Assembly (NCBI RefSeq): GCF_002261265.1
Contig: NZ_NEVK01000003.1
Location: 682,001-746,000, forward strand
Source: Bordetella genomosp. 7
GTDB taxonomy: Bacteria; Pseudomonadota; Gammaproteobacteria; Burkholderiales; Burkholderiaceae_B
Length of the DNA stretch: 64,000 nucleotides
Reading direction: 5' to 3'
A model generated the notes under the pieces. The model did no database searches. It was not told the origin of the DNA and saw nothing but the letters and a program-made list of their open reading frames with translations. Shown piece by piece: positions 48,722 through 57,882 of the stretch (the stretch's first letter is position 1; every line of letters starts with the position of its first letter). The translations under genes were made by a program, and so were the position numbers.

Positions 48722-50386
48722 GTGTCATCAGAATTCTTTGAACGCCACAAGCCCTTGCTGGAGCGCGCGCTGGCCGCTGCCGCCGACAGGGGCTACTGGA
48801 GCCCGTTTGCCGAGTCGCCCAGCCCGCGCCACTATGGCGAGACGGCCGCCGAGCAAGGGCAGGCGGCTTTCCAGGCGCTGCGCGGCAAGGCTTTTGCAAT
48901 CGAGCTGACCGGCGCGCAAGGCGCCGTGGGCGGCGAGCAGTCGCCTTACGGCTTTGCGCTGGACATCGCGTATCCGCGCGTGCCGCCGGCCACGCTGGTG
49001 CGCAACGCCAGCCGGGCCCTGGAGCAATGGCGGCGCGCCGGCGCGCAGGCGTGGGTGGGTGTATCGCTCGAGATCCTGACCCGGCTGAACCGGCGCAGCT
49101 TCGAAATCGCCCATGCCGTGCAGCACACCACCGGCCAGGCCTTCATGATGGCGTTTCAGGCGGGCGGGCCGCACGCGCAGGACCGCGGCGTCGAAGCAGT
49201 GGCCTATGCCTGGCAGGAAATGTCGCGCATCCCCGGCGTGGTGACCTGGGAAAAGCCGCAGGGCAAGCACGATCCCATCAAGATGGAAAAGCGCTTCACC
49301 ATCGTGCCGCGCGGCGTCGCGCTGGTGATCGGCTGCTGCACATTCCCGACCTGGAATGGCTATCCGGGGCTGTTTGCCAGCCTGGCCACCGGCAATACCG
49401 TCATCGTCAAACCGCACCCGGGCGCAATATTGCCCCTGGCGATCACCGTGCAGGTGGCCCGCCAGGTACTGGCCGAGGCGGGCTTCGATCCGGACATCGT
49501 GCAGCTGGCCGCGCATGCCGCCGATGACGACACGGCCCGGCAGCTGGCGCAAGATCCCGCCGTAAAGATCATCGACTTCACCGGCAGCAATGCCAACGGC
49601 GACTGGCTGGAGCAAAACGCCCGGCAGGCGCAGGTGTACACCGAAAAGGCGGGCGTCAACCAGGTGATCATCGATTCCACCGACGATCTCAAAGGCATGG
49701 CGCGCAACTTGGCGATATCGCTGGCGCTGTATTCGGGCCAGATGTGCACGGCGCCGCAGAACATCTACGTGCCCCGCGGCGGCATCCGGACGGCCGACGG
49801 CCACGTCGGTTTCGACGATGTGGCCGCGGCGCTGGGCGACGCTTTGCGCAAGGTGTGCGGCGATCCGGCCAAGGCCGTCGAGCTCACCGGGGCCCTGCAG
49901 AACGAAGGAATCGCCGCGCGCATCGAGCAGGCGCGCTCGCTGGGGCTGCCGGTCGTGGCCGACAGCCAGCCGTTGGCTCACCCGCAATTCGAAGGCGCCC
50001 GGACCCGCTCGCCCCTGTTGCTGCGCGCCGACGCGGACAACGCGGCGATCTGGAAGGAATGGTTTGGCCCGATAGCCTTTGTGGTGGCCACCGACAGCAC
50101 CGCGCACAGCATCGACCTGGCGCGTGACAGCGTGGTCCGGCATGGCGCACTGTCGCTGGCAGCGTATACGTCTGACGACGACGTGGCGCGTCAAGTACAG
50201 GATGCCGCCGAGTTGGCGGGCGTGGCCCTGTCGATGAACCTGACCGGCCCCGTGTTCGTGAACCAGACCGCCGCCTTCAGCGATTTCCACGGCACCGGCG
50301 CCAACCCCGCCGCCAATGCGGCGCTGTCGGATTCGGCGTTCGTGGCCAACCGTTTCCGCGTCGTACAGACGCGCCGCCATATCTGA
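48722..50386 (+). CDS. paaN: phenylacetic acid degradation protein PaaN (aldehyde dehydrogenase family)
   Basis: A 554-residue aldehyde dehydrogenase-type protein; GTG start with a GGAG SD. PFAESPSPRHYGE and VTWEKPQGKHDPIKMEKRF in part are PaaN-specific. The NAD-binding VIVKPHPGAILP region, TGSNANGDWLE and the catalytic Cys in SGQMCTAPQNIYVP are visible. Unlike E. coli PaaZ (about 680 residues) it has no C-terminal MaoC-like hydratase domain, so it would oxidise the ring-opened semialdehyde while ring hydrolysis needs another protein. Confidence 0.92.
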   Translation: MSSEFFERHKPLLERALAAAADRGYWSPFAESPSPRHYGETAAEQGQAAFQALRGKAFAIELTGAQGAVGGEQSPYGFALDIAYPRVPPATLVRNASRALEQWRRAGAQAWVGVSLEILTRLNRRSFEIAHAVQHTTGQAFMMAFQAGGPHAQDRGVEAVAYAWQEMSRIPGVVTWEKPQGKHDPIKMEKRFTIVPRGVALVIGCCTFPTWNGYPGLFASLATGNTVIVKPHPGAILPLAITVQVARQVLAEAGFDPDIVQLAAHAADDDTARQLAQDPAVKIIDFTGSNANGDWLEQNARQAQVYTEKAGVNQVIIDSTDDLKGMARNLAISLALYSGQMCTAPQNIYVPRGGIRTADGHVGFDDVAAALGDALRKVCGDPAKAVELTGALQNEGIAARIEQARSLGLPVVADSQPLAHPQFEGARTRSPLLLRADADNAAIWKEWFGPIAFVVATDSTAHSIDLARDSVVRHGALSLAAYTSDDDVARQVQDAAELAGVALSMNLTGPVFVNQTAAFSDFHGTGANPAANAALSDSAFVANRFRVVQTRRHI

Positions 50387-50399
50387 CCGGAAGCCTGCC

Positions 50400-51185
50400 A
50401 TGACTTACGAAAGCATATTGTTCGAACTTTCGGGCGGCATTGCGCGGCTGACGCTCAATCGCCCCGACAAACTCAACAGCTTCACTGCCGCCATGCACGG
50501 CGAGGTGGCCGATGCGCTGGCGCGCGTCGAAGCCGAGGGTGCGCGGGTGCTGGTGATCACCGGCGCCGGGCGCGGCTTCTGCGCCGGCCAGGACCTGAAC
50601 GAGCGGCAGGTAAGCAACGGCGTGCCGCCAGACCTGGGCGAGACCGTCGATAAGTATTACGCGCCGCTGGTGCGCCGGCTGCAGGCGTTGCCCATGCCCG
50701 TGCTGGTTGGCGTCAACGGCGTGGCGGCAGGGGCGGGCGCCAATCTGGCGCTGGCTGGCGACATCGTCATCGCCAAGGAATCCGCGAGCTTCATCCAGTC
50801 GTTCTGCAAGCTGGGCCTGATTCCCGACACTGGCGGCACTTATGCGTTGCCGCGCCTGGTGGGGCGCGCGCGCGCCATGGGGCTGGCGCTGCTGGGCGAC
50901 AAGCTTTCCGCGCGCCAGGCGCAGGATTGGGGGCTGATCTGGCAGTGCGTGCCCGATGACGAGTTCAACGCCACACTGGAGCGGCTGGCCGCGCATTTCG
51001 CGGCGGCGCCCACGCGCGGCCTGGCTGGCGCCAAGCAGGCGCTCAATGCCAGCCTGCAGAACGACTTGTCTACCCAGCTGGATCTCGAACGCGACCTGAT
51101 GCGCGAGCTGGGCCGCAGCGCCGACTATGCCGAAGGCGTGGCTGCCTTCCTGGGCAAGCGCGAACCGCAATTCAAGGGGCGCTGA
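50400..51185 (+). CDS. paaG: ring 1,2-epoxyphenylacetyl-CoA isomerase PaaG
   Basis: A 261-residue crotonase-fold enzyme that isomerises the ring epoxide to an oxepin. The oxyanion-hole motifs ITGAGRGFCAGQDL (about 57-70) and NGVAAGAGANLALAGDIV are present; LIPDTGGTYALPRLVG is typical of the PaaG subgroup. A frame extension to 50316 lies inside paaN and is rejected. Its stop overlaps the paaI ATG. Confidence 0.93.
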   Translation: MTYESILFELSGGIARLTLNRPDKLNSFTAAMHGEVADALARVEAEGARVLVITGAGRGFCAGQDLNERQVSNGVPPDLGETVDKYYAPLVRRLQALPMPVLVGVNGVAAGAGANLALAGDIVIAKESASFIQSFCKLGLIPDTGGTYALPRLVGRARAMGLALLGDKLSARQAQDWGLIWQCVPDDEFNATLERLAAHFAAAPTRGLAGAKQALNASLQNDLSTQLDLERDLMRELGRSADYAEGVAAFLGKREPQFKGR

Positions 51186-51655
51186 TGAGCACGTCTTTAC
51201 CGGACACCGACATCCCCGCCGATCCGCGGGAACTCGCGCAGGCGGTGGGCGCCACGATGTATGCGGCCGACGCCGCGTCGCAAGGCCTGGGCATGGAAGT
51301 GGTCGAGATCGGCCCGGGCTATGCGCAATTGACCATGCGCGTGCGGCCCGACATGCTGAACGGACACAAGACGTGCCACGGCGGGTTCATCTTTGCGCTG
51401 GCCGACAGCGCGTTCGCATTTGCGTGCAATTCGCGCAATGTCAGCACGGTGGCCTCGGGTTGCAATATCGATTACCTGGCTCCGGGCCTTGCGGGCGACC
51501 TGCTCACCGCCGTGGCGCAGGAGCGTTCGCTGGCAGGCCGCACGGGCGTCTATGACGTGACCATCACCAACCAGGAAGGCCGGCAAGTGGCGCTGTTCCG
51601 GGGACGCTCGTACCGCATCAAGGGGCAGATCGTCGGCACGCCTTCCGATACGTGA
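51185..51655 (+). CDS. paaI: hydroxyphenylacetyl-CoA thioesterase PaaI
   Basis: A 156-residue hot-dog fold thioesterase that clears dead-end CoA thioesters of the pathway. GHKTCHGGFIFALADSAFAFACN (shortened) contains the catalytic Asp and HGG motif. It overlaps paaG by one base (TGATG). Confidence 0.93.
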   Translation: MSTSLPDTDIPADPRELAQAVGATMYAADAASQGLGMEVVEIGPGYAQLTMRVRPDMLNGHKTCHGGFIFALADSAFAFACNSRNVSTVASGCNIDYLAPGLAGDLLTAVAQERSLAGRTGVYDVTITNQEGRQVALFRGRSYRIKGQIVGTPSDT

Positions 51656-51732
51656 GCGCAGTATTTTCTGTGTAGCCAGACTCAATACGATAAAGCGGCC
51701 AGGCGCCGCCAAGCATAACCAGGAGACGTTTC

Positions 51733-53046
51733 ATGTCCATCACCGACAGCAGGCCCGGGCTGGATCCCATCGAACATGCCAGCCGCGACGAAATCGAAGC
51801 ATTGCAGCTCGAACGCCTGAAATGGACGCTGGCGCATGCCTACCGCAATGTGCCCCATTACCAGCGGGCCTTCGATGCCGCCGGCGTGCATCCGGACGAC
51901 ATGAAGCAGCTCTCCGACATCAGCAAGTTTCCGTTCACCACCAAGCAGGACCTGCGCGATAACTATCCCTATGCAATGTTTGCCGTGCCGCGCGAAAAGG
52001 TGGTGCGTGTCCATGCGTCCAGCGGCACGACGGGCAAGCCCACGGTGGTGGGCTATACGGCCCGCGACATCGAGAACTGGTCGGGGCTGGTGGCGCGCTC
52101 GATCCGCGCGGCCGGCGGCAAGCCCGGCGACATCGTGCACGTGGCCTATGGCTACGGCCTGTTCACGGGCGGGCTGGGCGCGCATTACGGCGCCGAGCGC
52201 CTGGGCTGCACGGTGGTGCCGATGTCTGGCGGGCAGACCGAAAAGCAGGTGCAGCTGATCAACGATTTCCGGCCTGACATCATCATGGTCACGCCATCGT
52301 ATTTCTGCAACATCATCGAAGAGCAGCGTCGCCAGGGCATCGATCCGCGCCAGAGTTCGCTGCGCATCGGCATTTTCGGCGCCGAGCCCTGGACCGGCCA
52401 GATGCGCCAGGACATCGAATCCGAGGCCGGGCTCGACGCGGTCGACATTTATGGGCTTTCCGAAGTCATGGGGCCGGGTGTGGCCAGCGAATGCGTCGAA
52501 ACCAAAGATGGCCCGGTGGTGTGGGAAGACCACTTCTACGCCGAGATCGTCAACCCCGATACCGGCGAGCCGGTGGCCGATGGCGAGCCCGGCGAACTGG
52601 TGTTCACATCGCTTACCAAAGAGGCGATGCCCGTCATCCGCTATCGCACCCGCGACCTGACGCGCCTGCTGCCGCCCACGTCGCGCAGCATGCGGCGCAT
52701 CGGCAAGATCACCGGCCGCAGCGACGACATGCTGATCGTGCGCGGCGTGAATCTGTTTCCGACGCAGGTAGAAGAGCAGGTGCTCAAGATCGCGCAGCTG
52801 GCGCCGCACTATCAGCTGGTGCTTACGCGCGAGGGACACCTGGACCAGCTGGAGATCCTGACCGAAGTGCGCGATGAGTTCGCGCACCTGGGCGAATCCG
52901 AGCGCGAGGCGCTGGCCGGGCAGCTTCAGCACGCCGTAAAGTCTTATATCGGCGTGACGGCCCGCGTGCGCGTGGCCGCCGGAGGTTTCGTCGAGCGCAC
53001 GCTGACGGGCAAGGCCCGCCGGGTGATCGACAAGCGTCCGCGCTGA
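51733..53046 (+). CDS. paaK: phenylacetate-CoA ligase
   Basis: A 437-residue adenylate-forming enzyme that activates phenylacetate to phenylacetyl-CoA, the inducer and first intermediate. The P-loop-like SSGTTGKPTVVGYT is near 96-109, YGLSEVMGPGVA near 239, and the A8/A10 region GRSDDMLIVRGVNLFPTQVEE and GKARRVIDKR follow (shortened). AGGAGA SD, 77 bp after paaI. It ends 4 bp before the convergent GntR gene. paaF, paaH and paaJ are not in the window. Confidence 0.96.
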   Translation: MSITDSRPGLDPIEHASRDEIEALQLERLKWTLAHAYRNVPHYQRAFDAAGVHPDDMKQLSDISKFPFTTKQDLRDNYPYAMFAVPREKVVRVHASSGTTGKPTVVGYTARDIENWSGLVARSIRAAGGKPGDIVHVAYGYGLFTGGLGAHYGAERLGCTVVPMSGGQTEKQVQLINDFRPDIIMVTPSYFCNIIEEQRRQGIDPRQSSLRIGIFGAEPWTGQMRQDIESEAGLDAVDIYGLSEVMGPGVASECVETKDGPVVWEDHFYAEIVNPDTGEPVADGEPGELVFTSLTKEAMPVIRYRTRDLTRLLPPTSRSMRRIGKITGRSDDMLIVRGVNLFPTQVEEQVLKIAQLAPHYQLVLTREGHLDQLEILTEVRDEFAHLGESEREALAGQLQHAVKSYIGVTARVRVAAGGFVERTLTGKARRVIDKRPR

Positions 53047-53050
53047 GCGC

Positions 53051-53794
53051 TCAGGCGGGCCGTATGGTCAATGCGGCCGCAGCCGGCGCAGCCTGTTCCA
53101 GCCCCAGCATGTCGGCCAGGCTGCGCTCCGAAGGTTCCTGCACGAGCCGGATATGCGCTTCCAGGTCGCGCAGGTGCGTGTCCATTTCGGCAATGGCCTG
53201 AGCCACGCGCCCCTGTTCCAGGTGGTCGAGCACGCGCGCGTGCTCGTCGTGCTCGCAGGCGGCGTTGCCCGGCGGCTGGAAAATGGCAACGACGAGCGAG
53301 CAACGCGATATGGTTTCTCTCAGGTAGCGCGCCAGCAGCGGGTTGCCCGAGAGTTCGCCCAGTTTCAGGTGGAATGCGCTGGCAAGGGGCGCCCAGTGAG
53401 TTTGCGGCGCATGATGCATGGCGCGATGCTCATCGCGCAATTGCCGTCGCAGCATCGCGTAGTCGGCCCGGCCGGCCGACCGCGCCACCAGAGGCAGAAT
53501 CGCCGCTTCGAGAGCGCGCCGCGCCTCGAACAACTGGCCCACTTCTTCGCGCGTGGGCATGGCCACCGATGCGCCGCGGTTGGGCCGCAATTCCACGACA
53601 TGGTCATGCGCGAGGCGCTGCAATGCCTTCTGCACGATGCTGCGGCCCACACCGAACAGTTCGCACAATGCCACCTCGGGAAGCTTCGTCCCGGGGCGCA
53701 GGCGTTGGCTCATGACGCCGTCTATCACCGATTGATAAATGTGCGCCTCGGCGTGGTCGGCGCGGCGCGGCTGCTTGGAGGACTTGGCAGTCAT
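53051..53794 (-). CDS. GntR family (FadR subfamily) transcriptional regulator
   Basis: A 247-residue repressor-type regulator. A winged helix at about 15-80 (LRPGTKLPEVALCELFGVGRSIVQKAL in part, then RGASVAMPTREEV) is followed by an FCD ligand domain (about 90-220) with Asp/His-rich helices. The frame is open to 53875, but ATG at 53794 (MTAKSSKQPRRADH) avoids running into the amidase gene. It lies 23 bp after the amidase stop, same strand, and probably controls the amidase/transport island (inference). Confidence 0.87.
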   Translation of the reverse strand: MTAKSSKQPRRADHAEAHIYQSVIDGVMSQRLRPGTKLPEVALCELFGVGRSIVQKALQRLAHDHVVELRPNRGASVAMPTREEVGQLFEARRALEAAILPLVARSAGRADYAMLRRQLRDEHRAMHHAPQTHWAPLASAFHLKLGELSGNPLLARYLRETISRCSLVVAIFQPPGNAACEHDEHARVLDHLEQGRVAQAIAEMDTHLRDLEAHIRLVQEPSERSLADMLGLEQAAPAAAALTIRPA

Positions 53795-53817
53795 GGTCGT
53801 GAGTCCAGCGCGCGTCG

Positions 53818-55053
53818 TCACACCGCGGCTTGCGCCGAGGTTCCCAGGGCTGCCGTGGATCGTCCTGCAGCGCACGCCAGGCGGATCAGCGCCAGATCGC
53901 TGCCGGCTGGCCCCAGCAGCGAGATGCCCGCCGGCATGCCGTCGGATCCGATATAGGGGATATTCACCTGGGGCAGCCCCGCCAGCCCGGCGATCGCCGT
54001 AATGCGGAAGGTGCTGGCGCGTATGGCGTCGACCGAGGCCGGGTCCGCGTCGCGTGCAATCGCGATACTGGAAGCGGAGGGCAGGATGCCTATCCTGTCT
54101 GCACCAAGCAGGCCGCGCACCTCGTCGCGCAGCACCGCCTGCATGGCATAGGCCTGTGCGGCATCGCCTTGCGTGACGCGGGATGCCGCGTCCCAGCGGC
54201 CCTGTATGGCGCGGTCGAACACGGGGCGGGCGCTCGCGATCCAGTCGCGATGTGTCTGCCAGGCATCGTGGGCGGATGCCGTGATGTAGGTCTGCCGCCA
54301 GGTATCCAGGTGGTGCGACGATGCCGGGGCGCGTTCAACGCGCAGCCCGGCGTCGCGTTCCAGCGCTTGGGCGACTTTGTGCGCGAGCGGCGCAAAAACG
54401 GCGTCCGCCTGCGCCAGTGCGTCGGTCAGCAATACAGCGCCGCGCCACGTTCTGCCGGCTTCGTCGTTCAGCAGGACGCTTCCCACACGCTCGAAAACGT
54501 GGGCATCGGCGGCCATCCACGTCATCGTATCGAACCGCGGCGACAACGGCACGACGCCCGTGGCGCTGAGGCGGCCGTGCGTGGTGCGCAGGCCCCACAG
54601 GCCGCAGTAACTGGACGGAACGCGCGTCGACCCGCCGGTGTCGGTGCCCAGGGCGAAATCCACCAGGCGCGCGGCGGCCGCGGCGGCAGAGCCGCTGGAC
54701 GATCCTCCCGTCACGCGGTCGGGCGCGCGCGTGTTCAGCGGCGTGCCGTAATGAATATTGGCGCCATGAATACTGTAGGCCAGTTCGTCGGTCAAGGTTT
54801 TGCCGTGCAGCGTCGCGCCGGCTGCAAGCAACCGGGCCACCAGCGCGCTGTGCCCGGCGGCCGGCGCGTGGGTGTCGAGCCAGGCCGGGTTGCCGGCGCC
54901 CGTGCAGTAGCCCGCCACGTCGAACAGGTCCTTGGCGGCGAAGTTCAGGCCGTCGAGCGCGCCGCTGCCGGTGGGCGAAACGGTGAAGTGGCCGTGCGGC
55001 ACCCACGCGCCGACGGTGTCAGAAAAAGGCAGGGAGTTGGAGCTGGAAGTCAT
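53818..55053 (-). CDS. amidase (amidase-signature family)
   Basis: A 411-residue amidase-signature hydrolase. The Ser-cisSer-Lys triad is visible: Lys41 in FAAKDLFDVAG, the cis-Ser within GGSSSGS (117-122), and nucleophile Ser142 in TDTGGSTRVPSS. The length is short for the family (about 450-500), matching the plant AMI1/Toc64-like branch. Substrate unknown. The start overlaps the upstream CE4 gene stop by 4 bp. Confidence 0.88.
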   Translation of the reverse strand: MTSSSNSLPFSDTVGAWVPHGHFTVSPTGSGALDGLNFAAKDLFDVAGYCTGAGNPAWLDTHAPAAGHSALVARLLAAGATLHGKTLTDELAYSIHGANIHYGTPLNTRAPDRVTGGSSSGSAAAAAARLVDFALGTDTGGSTRVPSSYCGLWGLRTTHGRLSATGVVPLSPRFDTMTWMAADAHVFERVGSVLLNDEAGRTWRGAVLLTDALAQADAVFAPLAHKVAQALERDAGLRVERAPASSHHLDTWRQTYITASAHDAWQTHRDWIASARPVFDRAIQGRWDAASRVTQGDAAQAYAMQAVLRDEVRGLLGADRIGILPSASSIAIARDADPASVDAIRASTFRITAIAGLAGLPQVNIPYIGSDGMPAGISLLGPAGSDLALIRLACAAGRSTAALGTSAQAAV

Positions 55054-55982
55054 GGCAGGGTTTCCGCAATGGTGAGCGCGTCGACATGGGCGCAGATGGC
55101 GCCCGGCGTAGTGAACCAGACATGGCCGCCGTCGCGCTGGCGGGCGATATGAGTCAGCGCGCGGCGCAAGTGGCGCAGCCGGTATGGCTGGCCCACCAGG
55201 TAGGGGTGCAGGGCGATACCCATCACCAGCGGCTGCCTGTGCGACTGCTCGAGCATCTCATCGAAGTTGTCGATGATGAGCTGGGCGAAGTCCTTTCCGT
55301 CCAGCTGCCGGGCCACGATCATGGGTATATCGTTGACTTCCTGCGGGTACGGCACAGCCCATAGCGGCTGTCCGCCGCGCGTGCGCAGGCGCGTGGGCTG
55401 GTCATCGTGGCACCAGTTGAGCGTGTAGCGGTAGCCGGTTTCGGCCAGCAGGTCGCAAGTCAGCGTCGATTCTGCGATCCATGGCGACAGCCAGCCGGCA
55501 GGCCGCATTCCGGTAAACGCGGCGAGGCGGTCTGCGCAGTGGGCCAGCAGTGCGCGTTCGGTTGCTTCGTCATAGGCGGCCTGGTGTTCGGCATTGGTAT
55601 GGCCGTGCGCGATCAGTTCATCGCCGCGCGCCGTGAACGCGCGGATCAGTTCCGGACAGTGATCGAGTATTGCCGTATTGGCAATGACGCCGGCCGGCAG
55701 GCCCAGGGATTCAAACAGTTCCAGGCAGCGCCAGGCGCCGACACGATTGCCGTATTCGCGCCAGGCGTAATTGAGCACGTCGGGTTCGCCGAAGCTTGCG
55801 CCCAGCCGCGCGCCCAGGCCGCCGCCAAACGCGAAATGCTCCAGGTTGAAGCCCAGGTATACCGCCAGGCGCGCACGGCCCGGCCAGTGGTAGTCGGGCC
55901 GCGCATGGATCGCGGAATAGTCGAAACGTCCGTGGGTGGGCGGCGGCCCGAAGGCATGCGAGGCTTGCCGGGTTGCCGTCAT
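55050..55982 (-). CDS. polysaccharide deacetylase family (CE4/PuuE-like) hydrolase
   Basis: A 310-residue NodB-homology protein. RLAVYLGFNLEHF, the HGHTNAEHQ His motif, RPAGWLSPWIAES and the late ALHPYLVGQPYRL segments match the cytosolic PuuE/allantoinase-like group more than cell-wall deacetylases; no signal peptide is present. ATG at 55982 overlaps the upstream NTF2-like gene stop (ATGA). It probably hydrolyses an amide or cyclic ureide-type bond in a small molecule (inference from subgroup and neighbours). Confidence 0.82.
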   Translation of the reverse strand: MTATRQASHAFGPPPTHGRFDYSAIHARPDYHWPGRARLAVYLGFNLEHFAFGGGLGARLGASFGEPDVLNYAWREYGNRVGAWRCLELFESLGLPAGVIANTAILDHCPELIRAFTARGDELIAHGHTNAEHQAAYDEATERALLAHCADRLAAFTGMRPAGWLSPWIAESTLTCDLLAETGYRYTLNWCHDDQPTRLRTRGGQPLWAVPYPQEVNDIPMIVARQLDGKDFAQLIIDNFDEMLEQSHRQPLVMGIALHPYLVGQPYRLRHLRRALTHIARQRDGGHVWFTTPGAICAHVDALTIAETLP

Positions 55983-56413
55983 AGCGTGGCCAACCCCGCC
56001 CTGGCCAGCAGCCATTCGGCGCTGTCATTCCAGACGTCCATCTCGGTGATCAGGCCATCGCACACCACGTAGCGATCGATATAGCGATTGCCTTCAAAGG
56101 GCGTGCCGTCCAGCCATTCGCCATACAGGGTGCCTCGGTTGTACACCACCGAGCGCGCGGGCGTGGCGCCAGCCACGACATCAGTGGATTCAAAGCGCTT
56201 TTTGACCCACGCATAACGCGAGCTGTTGAACGCCGCGCATTCGGCGGGATCACGCATTTCGCGTCCGCCCGTAAAGCGGATACGCAACTGCGGGCTGACG
56301 TAGCGCCGCGCGCCGTCGGGGTCCGGCTTCATCAACGTGGTCAGGTAAGTGTCGACGATCCCGGCGGGATCGAAGCCGTCGCCCTCGACGGGCTGTTCTG
56401 GTGCGTCATGCAT
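55979..56413 (-). CDS. NTF2-like (SnoaL-type) protein
   Basis: A 144-residue protein with the cone-shaped NTF2 fold pattern: a helix near DTYLTTLMKPDPDGARRY, then RFTGGREM and YIDRYVVCDGLITEMDVWNDSAEWLL. Members act as ketosteroid isomerase-like enzymes, dehydratases or small-ligand binders. ATG at 56413 has a GGGAG SD; an earlier in-frame ATG (56437 or 56461) is possible. First gene of the NTF2-CE4-amidase-GntR run, divergent from the transporter. Confidence 0.78.
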   Translation of the reverse strand: MHDAPEQPVEGDGFDPAGIVDTYLTTLMKPDPDGARRYVSPQLRIRFTGGREMRDPAECAAFNSSRYAWVKKRFESTDVVAGATPARSVVYNRGTLYGEWLDGTPFEGNRYIDRYVVCDGLITEMDVWNDSAEWLLARAGLATL

Positions 56414-56523
56414 GGTTTTCTCCCATGTTTGCGTCATTGTGGTGCATGGCTGCTGTGGCAATGAAGGGCCGGCGTGCAGTGTGTCGTTGCGTGGCTGCCG
56501 CGGTGGCCCCGGTTCCTCGAATC

Positions 56524-56553
56524 GTCGTCAATAGATGCGGCCGGATTGACGAC
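56524..56553. promoter_or_regulatory. perfect 9-bp inverted repeat, candidate upstream activator or GntR site
   Basis: GTCGTCAAT (56524-56532), 12-bp spacer, ATTGACGAC (56545-56553). The half-sites are 21 bp apart centre to centre, two helical turns. It lies between the divergent NTF2-like and transporter genes, 59 bp upstream of the -24 element described separately, and is well placed for a dimeric regulator. Confidence 0.5.
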
Positions 56554-56611
56554 AAAACCTATTGAGCATTGAAGCAAACAACATGCCAGTTTGTCGGCAA
56601 AAAGCCTGAAG

Positions 56612-56628
56612 TTGGCATAGGTCTTGCT
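56612..56628 (+). promoter_or_regulatory. candidate sigma-54 promoter of the transporter operon
   Basis: TTGGCATAGGTCTTGCT: the -24 GG and -12 GC are exactly 10 bp apart, with TGGCA and TTGCT as in the consensus TGGCACG-N4-TTGCW (two mismatches). Transcription would start about 56638, some 50 bp before the binding-protein ATG. Confidence 0.6.
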
Positions 56629-56686
56629 TGAAGCAGGGCAGGGCCTGCAAAGGCCTTCTACACAAACTGCCCTACAGGAGAGCGCC

Positions 56687-57868
56687 ATGTCCAGATTCCG
56701 CCGCACCTTCTTCAGTGTTGTATTTTCAGTGGCCTGCACGAGCCTGGCCGCTGCGGCGCAGGCGGCCGAGCCTATCAAGATCGGCTTGATCACTGCGTTG
56801 TCGGGTCAGTCCGCCCTGGCAGGCGAGGCTATCAGCCGAGGCCTGCAGGTGGCCATCGACGAGATCAACGCCGCGGGAGGCTTGCTGAACGGGCGCCCCG
56901 TGGAACTGGTGCGCCGTGACGACGAGGCCAGCCCCGCCAAGGGCGTGGTGGCCGCGCGCGAACTGATCCACAAAGAAAAGGTCGCGGTGATCTTCGGCGG
57001 GCTCGACACGCCGGTATCGCTGGCGATCGTGCCGCTGGTCAACCAGGCCAAGGTGCCCTTCATGGGCCCTTGGGCAGCCGGCACACCCATCACCAAGAAC
57101 GGTGCACAGCCCAACTACGTATTCCGTGTTTCGGCGGTGGACGAAATCGTCGACGCGGCGATGGTCGACTACGCCGAGAAGACCTTCGGCGCGACGAAGT
57201 ATGGCCTGATCATGGTCAACAACCCCTGGGGCGAGTCGAACCAGAAAGGCTTGGTGGCCGCGCTTGCCGCCAAGGGCATGAAGCCGGTGGGCAGCGAGAA
57301 ATTCGACGGCAACGAGGTTGACGTGGTGCCCCAGCTAAGCCGCCTGAAGACCGCCGGCGCGGACGTGCTGATGATGGTGGGCAACGTCGGTCCGTCGGCC
57401 CAGGTGGTGAAGTCGCTGGATCGCATGGGGTGGAAAGTGCCCGTGGTTTCGCATTGGGGGCCCGCGGGCGGCCGTTTCACCGAACTGGCCGGCCCCAATG
57501 CGAAGGACGTGCATTTCGTGCAGACGTACAGCTTCTTCGGCGAGCAATCGCCCGTGGGCCGGAAAGTGATCGATGCGCTCAAGGCCAAGTACTCCAACGT
57601 CAAGGGCCCGGAAGACATCACGCCGGCCGTGGGCGTGGCCAACGCCTATGACGCCATGCACTTGACGGCGCTGGCCATTCAGAATGCCGGCTCGACCGAT
57701 GGCGACGCCATCCGCCAGGGCTTTTACAAGATCGACAACTACGATGGCCTGATCAAGCAGTACAAGAAGCCATTCGCGGCCGATAGTCACGACGCCATCA
57801 CTGCCCAGGACTACGTGTGGGCCCAGTTCATCGATGACCGCATCTTGCCCGTCGGGCTGGTGAAGTAA
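56687..57868 (+). CDS. branched-chain-type ABC transporter substrate-binding protein
   Basis: A 393-residue LivK-like (Peripla_BP_6) protein. The signal peptide is about 1-27 (ends AAAQAAE). The mature part begins PIKIGLITALSGQSALAGEA and has RDDEASPAKGVVAARELI, GGLDTPVSLAIVP and VGVANAYDAMHLTALA. AGGAG SD; an extension to 56624 is rejected. The ligand may be an amide or other nitrogen compound, given the divergent amidase and the candidate sigma-54 promoter; this is inference. Confidence 0.9.
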   Translation: MSRFRRTFFSVVFSVACTSLAAAAQAAEPIKIGLITALSGQSALAGEAISRGLQVAIDEINAAGGLLNGRPVELVRRDDEASPAKGVVAARELIHKEKVAVIFGGLDTPVSLAIVPLVNQAKVPFMGPWAAGTPITKNGAQPNYVFRVSAVDEIVDAAMVDYAEKTFGATKYGLIMVNNPWGESNQKGLVAALAAKGMKPVGSEKFDGNEVDVVPQLSRLKTAGADVLMMVGNVGPSAQVVKSLDRMGWKVPVVSHWGPAGGRFTELAGPNAKDVHFVQTYSFFGEQSPVGRKVIDALKAKYSNVKGPEDITPAVGVANAYDAMHLTALAIQNAGSTDGDAIRQGFYKIDNYDGLIKQYKKPFAADSHDAITAQDYVWAQFIDDRILPVGLVK

Positions 57869-57882
57869 GCGCCGGGGAGCGG

